A DNA stretch of 14,249 nt from NCBI GenBank assembly GCA_002391525.1, contig DGFE01000250.1, positions 1 through 14,249 of the forward strand, written 5' to 3'. Positions 6,590 to 12,609 of the stretch are shown here, in pieces. Every line of letters begins with the position of its first letter. Within the stretch, counting starts at the first letter, position 1. The notes below the pieces were generated by a model. That model was not told where the DNA came from. It searched no databases and saw only the letters and a program-made list of their open reading frames with translations. Source of the stretch: Competibacteraceae bacterium UBA3908. Its GTDB lineage: Bacteria > Pseudomonadota > Gammaproteobacteria > Competibacterales > Competibacteraceae. A program made the translations under genes and the position numbers.

Positions 6590-7348
6590 ATGCGGCCACC
6601 CATCAAACCGACCGTCTTGTCCCTGGCCTTGCTGCTGGCCGCCTGCGCCAGCACCCGCGACAGCGAATTCAAGGAAAACGTCTCCGAAGCCAACTTCAAG
6701 CTGGGCGTCGGTTACATGCAATCCGGCCATCTCGACGTGGCCACGGAGAAACTGCTCAAGGCTCTGCAATACAACGACAACTATCCGGAAGCCCACAACG
6801 CCATCGCCGTCCTGTACGAGGAGCTCCGCGAGTACGGCCCCGCCGAAACCCACTTCAAGCGGGCCATCGAATTGAAACCCGATTACACGCTGGCCAGGCT
6901 GAACTACGCGCGCCTCCTTTGCACCCGCGAACCGGTCCGCACCGCCGAGGGCGAGAGCGAATTCCAGAAGATCGCCGCCGACCCGGCCAACGCGGGCGCC
7001 ACCGCCGCCGACGCCCATGCCGGGCTTGGCCTCTGCGCCCGCCGGCGCAACGACCCGGCTCAGGCCGAAACCTGGCTGCGCAAGGCGCTGGAGCAGAATC
7101 CCAACAACACCACCGCCCTGTATGAAATGGCCGAACTCAGCCAAACCCAGGGCAAGGCGTTGCAGGGACGCGCCTTCCTGCAACGCTATCACGCCCAGAC
7201 CCGCCCCACGCCACAGAGCCTGTGGCTGGGCGTCACGATTGAATCATCCCCGGATGGCGACCCGTTGCTGCGCCGGGAATACGGTGTCGTGCTGACATCC
7301 CAGTTCCCGAATTCCGACGAGGCCCGCCGCCTGAAACAGCCGCAATGA
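6590..7348 (+). CDS. pilW: Type IV pilus assembly outer-membrane lipoprotein with TPRs
   Basis: PilW (PilF in Pseudomonas) is the pilotin that assembles the PilQ secretin for type IV pili at the outer membrane. The 252-residue product has a lipoprotein signal (hydrophobic 9-18, lipobox L16-A17-A18-C19; Ala at +2 predicts the outer membrane). Tetratricopeptide repeats follow from about 33 to 190: FKLGVGYMQSGHLDVATEKL, AHNAIAVLYEELREYGPAET, AHAGLGLCARRRNDPAQAET, and a partial last repeat. The ATG at 6590 is supported by AGGGGAG at 6576-6582, 7 bases upstream; the frame stays open upstream into rlmN but lacks the signal peptide there. The stop overlaps the rodZ start (ATGA). No other pilus gene is in the window, so the pilus role rests on family and on the conserved position. 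Confidence 0.93.
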   Translation: MRPPIKPTVLSLALLLAACASTRDSEFKENVSEANFKLGVGYMQSGHLDVATEKLLKALQYNDNYPEAHNAIAVLYEELREYGPAETHFKRAIELKPDYTLARLNYARLLCTREPVRTAEGESEFQKIAADPANAGATAADAHAGLGLCARRRNDPAQAETWLRKALEQNPNNTTALYEMAELSQTQGKALQGRAFLQRYHAQTRPTPQSLWLGVTIESSPDGDPLLRREYGVVLTSQFPNSDEARRLKQPQ

Positions 7349-8412
7349 CCATGGCAAACGAAACCCCTTCCCCTTTCGCTCCACAGGCCGAATCCGCCGA
7401 CATCGGCGCCGAGTCGCTGGGCGCCTGGCTCGCCCGGGTCCGCGCCGGTCATGGCGCCGAACAGCGCGACGTCGCCCGCCATCTCGGGCTGAATCCGACC
7501 ATCATTCAAGCCCTCGAAACCGACGACTTCGGACGACTGGGCCCGCCGGTGTTCGTGCGGGGTTACCTCAGCCGCTACGCCCGGCTCCTGAACCTGCCCG
7601 AACAGGTGGTGCTGGAACGCTATCAACGTCAGTCGGGCCCCAGTCAGGAACCCCCTCCGCTGAAGGTGGTGCACCCCATCCGGCGGCAAACCCGGGTACG
7701 GGATCTGCGCGGGCTGTTCTACCTGCTGCTGGTGATCGGCATCGGCTGGACCGCCATTCAGCATCTCGGCGATTTCGATCCCGGCCGCTTGCTTGCACTG
7801 TGGTCGGGCGACAGCCAGGACAACGGCGGCCCCACTGCCACTCCCCCGGCCACTCCGATGACCGTCACCACCCAGACGCACTATCCATTCCAGTCCACGC
7901 CCGCGGAGGTGGCCAGCACGTCTCCCGCGCCTTCGCCGGCGCCGCTCGCCGTCGAACAACCTGCGGCGATTCCCGAACCCGCCTCCCCGGCGCCCGGCGC
8001 GGCGGCTCCGCCACCGGCGGCGCCCGCCGCCGCACCGAGTTCTCCGGCGGAACCCGCCACGGTTCCGGCGACGCCCGGAACCGTCACCGCCACCGTCGCC
8101 ACGGTCCTGTCCGCGCCGGGTTCGACCCCCGAGTCCGGCGGCGCCAGTCCCGCCGCCGAGGCGAGACTGTTGCTGGAGTTCAGCAACGACTGCTGGGTGG
8201 AAGTGAAGGACGCGCAGGGCAACGTGCTCGTCAACGGCCTGATGAAAGCCAACAGCACCCGGACCCTTTCGGGTGCGGCGCCCTTCAAGGTGACGCTGGG
8301 CAACGCGCCCGCCGCCCGCATCATCCTGGACGACCGGCTGGTCGATACGGAGTTTTACATGCCCCGGCGCGGCACGGTCAGCCGCTTTACCCTGGATCGC
8401 GGCCAGCCCTAG
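7345..8412 (+). CDS. rodZ: Cytoskeleton protein RodZ
   Basis: RodZ links the MreB cytoskeleton to the cell-wall elongation machinery and maintains rod shape; it is a bitopic inner-membrane protein. Residues 24-95 form the cytoplasmic Xre-like helix-turn-helix that binds MreB (LGAWLARVRAGHGAEQRDVA, then FVRGYLSRYARLLNLPE). A basic stretch (IRRQTRVRDLR) precedes one transmembrane helix at about 122-140. A Pro/Ala/Ser/Thr-rich periplasmic linker runs from about 160 to 272. The C-terminal DUF4115 beta domain spans about 273-352 (LLLEFSNDCWVEVKDAQGN to GTVSRFTLDR). At 355 residues it is near the E. coli size. The start overlaps the pilW stop; a second ATG at 7351 is equally possible. No Shine-Dalgarno is evident, so coupling is likely. 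The next gene is hisS instead of the usual ispG. Confidence 0.95.
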   Translation: MTMANETPSPFAPQAESADIGAESLGAWLARVRAGHGAEQRDVARHLGLNPTIIQALETDDFGRLGPPVFVRGYLSRYARLLNLPEQVVLERYQRQSGPSQEPPPLKVVHPIRRQTRVRDLRGLFYLLLVIGIGWTAIQHLGDFDPGRLLALWSGDSQDNGGPTATPPATPMTVTTQTHYPFQSTPAEVASTSPAPSPAPLAVEQPAAIPEPASPAPGAAAPPPAAPAAAPSSPAEPATVPATPGTVTATVATVLSAPGSTPESGGASPAAEARLLLEFSNDCWVEVKDAQGNVLVNGLMKANSTRTLSGAAPFKVTLGNAPAARIILDDRLVDTEFYMPRRGTVSRFTLDRGQP

Positions 8413-8427
8413 CCCCTCGCGGCGCGC

Positions 8428-8452
8428 CCGCCGCGGCGGCGGACCGCGGCGG
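8428..8452 (+). terminator. GC-rich hairpin between rodZ and hisS, terminator-like but without T tract
   Basis: CCGCCGCGG and CCGCGGCGG form a perfect 9-bp all-G/C stem with a 7-base loop, 15 bases after the rodZ stop. No T run follows (ATCAACCC), so intrinsic termination is doubtful. It may pause transcription, protect mRNA ends, or be a remnant at the place where ispG normally lies. Confidence 0.4.
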
Positions 8453-8472
8453 ATCAACCCGGACCCGAACTC

Positions 8473-9753
8473 ATGGCCAAGCAGTTCCAAGCCATTCGCG
8501 GCATGAACGACATCCTGCCCGGCGAATCGGCGCTGTGGCAAAACCTCGAAACCACCCTGCGGGAAGTGCTCGCCGCCTACGGCTATCACGAAATCCGCCT
8601 GCCCATTGTCGAAAAGACCGAGTTGTTCGCCCGCTCCATCGGCGAGGTCACCGACATCGTCGAGAAAGAGATGTACACCTTCGCCGACCGCAACGGCGAC
8701 AGTCTGACCCTGCGCCCCGAGGGCACCGCCGGCTGCGCGCGCGCCTGCATCGAACACGGCCTGCTGCACAACCAGACCCAGCGGCTGTGGTACGCCGGCC
8801 CGATGTTCCGCTACGAGAAACCCCAGAAAGGCCGCTACCGCCAGTTCCACCAGGTCGGCGCCGAGGCTTACGGCATGGCCGGACCCGACATCGACGCCGA
8901 ATTGATCTGCCTGTCGGCGCGGTTGTGGCAGCGGCTCGGCATCCGCGCGGTCACCCTGCAACTCAACTCGCTCGGCTCCAGCGCGGCCCGCGCCGCCTAT
9001 CGCGAACGGCTGGTGGCCTATTTCGAAAGCCGGCGCGACGAACTGGACGAGGACAGCCGGCGGCGGCTGCACGCCAATCCCCTGCGCATCCTGGACAGCA
9101 AGAATCCGACCCTGCGGACGGTGCTCGCGGAAGCGCCGGCGCTGCTCGACCAACTCGACCCCGAATCCCGGGCCCATTTCGAGGAGTTGCAGGCGCTGCT
9201 GGCCGCCGCCGGCATCGCCTACGACATCAACCCCCGGCTGGTGCGCGGCCTGGATTACTATTGCAAGACCGTGTTCGAGTGGGTCACCGACACCCTCGGC
9301 GCCCAAGGCACGATCTGCGCCGGCGGCCGCTACGACGGCCTGATCGAACAGTTGGGCGGCCAACCGGTGCCCGGCGTCGGCTTCGCGCTGGGCCTGGAGC
9401 GGCTGGTCGCCATGCTCGCCGCCGCCGGTCAACCCGGCGCCGACCCGGAGCCACACGTTTACCTGATCATAGTCGGCGACGCGGCCCAGCGTCATGGGCT
9501 GGCCCTGGCCGAACGCCTGCGCGACCAGTTGCCGGCGCTGCGGCTGCGGATGCACTGCGGCGGCGGCGGCTTCAAGGCGCAGTTCCGCCGAGCCGACCAC
9601 AGCGGCGCCCGCTTCGCCCTGATCCTGGGCGAGGACGAGATCAATGCCGACACCGTCGCCGTCAAACCGTTGCGCGCGGCGCAAAACGAACAACTCTCCC
9701 TGCCGCGCGATCAGGTGGCCGCCTATCTGCGCGCGGCGGCGCTGGGGGAATGA
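8473..9753 (+). CDS. hisS: Histidine--tRNA ligase
   Basis: HisS charges tRNA-His with histidine via histidyl-adenylate in the cytoplasm. The 426-residue class II synthetase shows the N-terminal RGMNDILPGE, motif 1 region YGYHEIRLPIVE, RPEGTAG (81-87), motif 2 MFRYEKPQKGRYRQFHQ (111-127), the histidine-specific LVRGLDYY (256-263) and GGRYDGL (284-290), and motif 3 GVGFALGLERLV (301-312). The C-terminal anticodon-binding domain is at about 325-425 (VYLIIVGD to QVAAYLR). The ATG at 8473 fits the family start exactly, although the upstream Shine-Dalgarno is poor. It lies 60 bases after rodZ and 38 before yfgM. In most gammaproteobacteria ispG would sit between rodZ and hisS. Confidence 0.98.
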   Translation: MAKQFQAIRGMNDILPGESALWQNLETTLREVLAAYGYHEIRLPIVEKTELFARSIGEVTDIVEKEMYTFADRNGDSLTLRPEGTAGCARACIEHGLLHNQTQRLWYAGPMFRYEKPQKGRYRQFHQVGAEAYGMAGPDIDAELICLSARLWQRLGIRAVTLQLNSLGSSAARAAYRERLVAYFESRRDELDEDSRRRLHANPLRILDSKNPTLRTVLAEAPALLDQLDPESRAHFEELQALLAAAGIAYDINPRLVRGLDYYCKTVFEWVTDTLGAQGTICAGGRYDGLIEQLGGQPVPGVGFALGLERLVAMLAAAGQPGADPEPHVYLIIVGDAAQRHGLALAERLRDQLPALRLRMHCGGGGFKAQFRRADHSGARFALILGEDEINADTVAVKPLRAAQNEQLSLPRDQVAAYLRAAALGE

Positions 9754-9791
9754 CCCAACCAACCGAACGGGACGCCCGAGGATAGCAGTCG

Positions 9792-10736
9792 ATGGAACAA
9801 TACACCGACGACGAACGCGTCGAGGACCTCAAAAAGTGGTGGAAGGAAAACGGCGCCAGCATCATGGCCGGCATCGCGCTGGGCCTGATCGCGATTTTCG
9901 GCTGGCAATACTGGCTCTCCTATCGCGATGCCAAGGCGGAACAGGCTTCCCAGGCGTATGACGCCTTCGGCGCGGCGGTGGAAAAAGCCGATGCCGACCA
10001 GGTCCGGCAACGCGGACAGGCGTTACTGACCGATTTCCCGAAATCGCCCTACGCGACGCTGGCGGCGCTGCGGCTGGCCAAGCTGGCGGCGGACGGCGGC
10101 GACATCGCCGCCGCGCGGCAACGGCTGGAATGGGTCATCGACCACGCCAGGCTCGACGAACTCAAGGACATCGCCCGGCTGCGCCTGGCGCGGGTGCTGT
10201 TCGCCGCCGGTCAGCCGGCGGAGGCCGAACAACGGCTGGCGCAGGTGACGACCGCCAGCCTGACCGCCGAACGCGAGGAACTGCGGGGCGATCTGGCCCT
10301 GGCCGGCAACGACGCCGCCAAGGCCCGGACCGCCTACGCCGCGGCGCTGGCGGCGGGCGGCGGCACTTCACTGTTGCAGCTCAAGCTCGACAACCTGGCG
10401 CCGCCCAGCGCTCAAGCGGTCGTCGTCGCGCCGGCCACGCCGCCGGCCGCCGCTCAACCCAAACCCGCCGAATCCGCGCCAGATACGCCGGGGACCGACC
10501 AGCCCGCTTCCGGCAAGCCCGCGGACGAATCCGCGCCGCCCGCGCTCGTTCCCGCCTTCCGGCCCGAGACGCCAGCCGAATCGGCCACGCCGGTCACGAC
10601 CGGAACCGATCGACCCGATTCCGGCAAACCCGTGTCCGCCGAACCCACCCCGGCCGCCGCTTCCACGACCGTCCCCGATGACGCTCCGGGAACCGTTCCA
10701 GCCCCGGCCCCCGCCACTCCCACCGCAGGTCAATAA
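9792..10736 (+). CDS. yfgM: YfgM-type SecYEG-associated TPR protein with long Pro/Ala-rich tail
   Basis: YfgM is an inner-membrane protein that works with PpiD at the SecYEG exit as a periplasmic chaperone adaptor. The N-terminus is typical (TDDERVEDLKKWWKENG), followed by one transmembrane helix at about 22-41 and a periplasmic TPR-like domain at about 45-203 (FPKSPYATLAALRLAK, AARQRLEWVID, EREELRGDLALAGNDAAKA, LLQLKLDNL). At 314 residues it is about 100 longer than E. coli YfgM (about 206). The extra part, from 204 on, is a Pro/Ala/Thr/Glu-rich low-complexity tail containing a degenerate internal repeat. GAGGA at 9778-9782 lies 9 bases before the ATG. Its neighbours hisS and bamB are the conserved ones, which supports the name. 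The role of the tail is unknown. Confidence 0.92.
   Translation: MEQYTDDERVEDLKKWWKENGASIMAGIALGLIAIFGWQYWLSYRDAKAEQASQAYDAFGAAVEKADADQVRQRGQALLTDFPKSPYATLAALRLAKLAADGGDIAAARQRLEWVIDHARLDELKDIARLRLARVLFAAGQPAEAEQRLAQVTTASLTAEREELRGDLALAGNDAAKARTAYAAALAAGGGTSLLQLKLDNLAPPSAQAVVVAPATPPAAAQPKPAESAPDTPGTDQPASGKPADESAPPALVPAFRPETPAESATPVTTGTDRPDSGKPVSAEPTPAAASTTVPDDAPGTVPAPAPATPTAGQ
10464..10631 (+). repeat. Degenerate duplication in the YfgM tail
   Basis: Residues 225-243 (PAESAPDTPGTDQPASGKP) reappear at 261-280 with one inserted residue and changes (PAESATPVTT, then GTDRPDSGKP). The two GTD-P-SGKP cores begin at 10491 and 10602, a period of 111 bases or 37 residues. The pattern suggests an old in-frame duplication of a proline-rich linker. 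Confidence 0.6.
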
Positions 10737-10738
10737 CC

Positions 10739-11899
10739 ATGGTCCGTCGCGCAATTTCGCTTCTGCTGCTTGTCCTGAGCGCCGGCTGTAGCTGGCTCGG
10801 CGGCTGGTTCGGCGGCTCCGACAACGCGATCCCGCCGGCCGCGTTGAAAACCATCGCTCAGCCGGTCAACGTCCAGCAGCTTTGGGAAACCCGGGTGGGA
10901 GCCGGCACGGAGGACCAATTCATCCGGCTGATCCCGGCGCTGGCGGATGGGCGGATTTACGCGGCCAGCCACGACGGCACGGTCATGGCGCTCGACGCGC
11001 TCAGCGGTCAGCGACTATGGGAAGTCAATACCAGGCTGCCGATTTCCGGCGGGGTCGGCCTGAGCGGCAGCGAACTGGTGCTGGTCGGCACCGACAAGGG
11101 CCAGGTCGCGGCCCTGCGGCAGGCGGACGGCCAGGAAGCCTGGCGCGCCACCGTATCCAGCGAGGTGCTGGCGCCGCCCCGCGCCGCCAGCGGTATCGTG
11201 GTGGTCCGCACCGGTGACGGCAAGTTCACCGGCCTCGACGCCCGCTCCGGGGAACGACGCTGGACCTACGCCCATGCCATGCCCGCGCTCAGCCTGCGCG
11301 GCAACGCCCCGCCGCTGCTGACCCGTACCCTGGTCATCGCCGGGCTGGATACCGGCAAATTGCTGGTGCTGTCCCTGGATCGGGGGCTGCCGGTCACCGA
11401 AAAAACCATCGCTCCGCCGCGCGGTCGCACCGAAATCGAACGGTTGATCGATATCGACTCCGAACCCAGGGCCTTCGGCGAAAATCTGTATCTGGCCTCT
11501 TACCGCGGCGGCGTCGCCGCGCTCGACATGCGCAGCGGCAACCTGTTGTGGAACCGCGAGCTGTCCAGCCACGCCGGGCTCGACGTGGATGCCCAGCACG
11601 TCTACGTCAGCGATGAAACCGACGCGGTGCTGGCCCTGGACCGGCGCGACGGCGGCACGCTCTGGAAGCAGGCCGAGTTGGCCGGCCGCCGCCTGAGCGC
11701 TCCAACCGCCAGCGACGATCACGTCGTCGTCGGCGATTTCGAAGGCTATCTGCACTGGCTGAGCAAGAGCGACGGCCGCATCGTCGGCCGGATCCGCGCC
11801 GCCGGCAAAGACATCATCGCCCCACCCATCGCGGCTGGCAATACCGTGTTCGTCTACGGCAAGGGCGGCACGCTCGGCGCCTTCCGAGCCGGGGAATGA
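10739..11899 (+). CDS. bamB: Outer-membrane protein assembly factor BamB
   Basis: BamB is a lipoprotein of the BAM complex; it binds BamA POTRA domains and helps insert beta-barrel proteins into the outer membrane. The 386-residue product starts with a lipoprotein signal (hydrophobic 6-13, lipobox S14-A15-G16-C17, Ser at +2 for outer-membrane sorting). An eight-bladed PQQ-type beta-propeller follows, with recurring blade ends such as GTVMALDALSGQRLWE, GQVAALRQADGQEAW, GKFTGLDARSGERRW, GGVAALDMRSGNLLW, DAVLALDRRDGGTLWK and GYLHWLSKSDGRIVG. The length matches E. coli BamB (392). The ATG begins 2 bases after the yfgM stop, so the two are probably co-translated. It is followed by a strong hairpin and a MarC gene; the expected next gene, der, is absent. 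Confidence 0.96.
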   Translation: MVRRAISLLLLVLSAGCSWLGGWFGGSDNAIPPAALKTIAQPVNVQQLWETRVGAGTEDQFIRLIPALADGRIYAASHDGTVMALDALSGQRLWEVNTRLPISGGVGLSGSELVLVGTDKGQVAALRQADGQEAWRATVSSEVLAPPRAASGIVVVRTGDGKFTGLDARSGERRWTYAHAMPALSLRGNAPPLLTRTLVIAGLDTGKLLVLSLDRGLPVTEKTIAPPRGRTEIERLIDIDSEPRAFGENLYLASYRGGVAALDMRSGNLLWNRELSSHAGLDVDAQHVYVSDETDAVLALDRRDGGTLWKQAELAGRRLSAPTASDDHVVVGDFEGYLHWLSKSDGRIVGRIRAAGKDIIAPPIAAGNTVFVYGKGGTLGAFRAGE

Positions 11900-11910
11900 G
11901 CCGGCTCCAG

Positions 11911-11940
11911 GGTGCGGGCGCCGCCATCGGCGCCCGCCCC
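11911..11940 (+). terminator. Strong hairpin after bamB, possible end of the ndk-bamB transcript
   Basis: GCGGGCGCC (11914-11922) and GGCGCCCGC (11929-11937) form a perfect 9-bp G/C stem with a 6-base loop; two more G-C pairs follow outside one mismatch. It begins 12 bases after the bamB stop. Only TT follows, so it is not a classic intrinsic terminator, but its position fits a transcript end or a processing barrier. Confidence 0.5.
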
Positions 11941-11960
11941 TTCGGTCCCGGCGGCCCGCC

Positions 11961-12596
11961 ATGCTGGACCAACTCGTCACCATCTTCGTGACCTTTCTGG
12001 TCGTGATCGATCCGATTGGCGTCGCGCCGATCTTCTCGGCGCTGACCCGCGGCGGCAGCGACCGCTATCGTCGGCGCATGGCGCTCAAGAGCACCTTCAT
12101 CGCCACGCTCATCATGCTGTTCTTCGTGTTCACCGGCGACAGCCTGCTGCGGCTGCTGGGCATCAGCCTGGCGGCGTTCCGGGTCAGCGGCGGCGCCTTG
12201 CTGTTCCTGCTGGCGATTGACATGGTGTTCGCCCGCCCGTCCGGGCTGCGCTCGGCCACGGTCCGCGAACAGGAGGAGGCGCGGTACAAGGAGGACGTTT
12301 CGGTCTTCCCGCTGGCCTTTCCCCTACTGGCCGGTCCCGGCGCGCTGACCACCATCCTGCTGACCACCAGCGGCATCCGGCCTCAGACCCAGCCCCTGCT
12401 GTTTGCCGGGCTGCTGGGCGTAATGCTGAGCGTGCTGCTGCTGACCCTGCTGTGCCTGCTGCTGGCGCCGCGGTTGATGAAGCTGCTGGGCGAGACCGGC
12501 GCCAACGTCATCGACCGGCTGCTGGGCGTGATCCTGGCGGCGCTGGCGGTCCAATTCATGCTCGAAGGGCTGCGCGCCGGCCTGTCCGGCGCCTGA
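11961..12596 (+). CDS. MarC-family integral membrane protein
   Basis: This 211-residue protein belongs to the MarC/YhgN family (UPF0056), six-helix inner-membrane proteins of uncertain function; the NAAT transporter label comes from one amino-acid-transporting archaeal relative. Family marks are VVIDPIGVAPIFSALT (14-29), GISLAAFRVSGGALLFLLAIDM (67-88), VFPLAFPLLAGPGALTTILL (115-134) and RLLGVILAALAVQFMLEGLR (186-205). Hydrophobic segments lie at about 4-26, 44-60, 67-90, 116-137, 147-170 and 184-205. The ATG at 11961 has no good Shine-Dalgarno. The gene follows the hairpin after bamB and precedes priA by 13 bases, in the place where der normally follows bamB. I leave the symbol empty because the family holds several paralogues (marC, yhgN, ychE). 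Confidence 0.92.
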   Translation: MLDQLVTIFVTFLVVIDPIGVAPIFSALTRGGSDRYRRRMALKSTFIATLIMLFFVFTGDSLLRLLGISLAAFRVSGGALLFLLAIDMVFARPSGLRSATVREQEEARYKEDVSVFPLAFPLLAGPGALTTILLTTSGIRPQTQPLLFAGLLGVMLSVLLLTLLCLLLAPRLMKLLGETGANVIDRLLGVILAALAVQFMLEGLRAGLSGA

Positions 12597-12609
12597 CGGA
12601 CGTTCCGCC

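Noticed and set aside
5038..6699. Long minus-strand open frame opposite ndk and rlmN
   Set aside because: It overlaps two secure genes end to end and shows no domain; it is a composition artefact.
7189..9762. Very long open frame on the minus strand across rodZ and hisS
   Set aside because: It is a by-product of G+C-rich codon use opposite well-identified genes. The translation is low-complexity Arg/Gly/Ala/Gln without a recognisable domain.
7800..9785. Second plus-strand frame through rodZ and hisS
   Set aside because: It is Arg/Pro/Ala-rich and out of frame with RodZ and HisS, both of which show complete family motifs.
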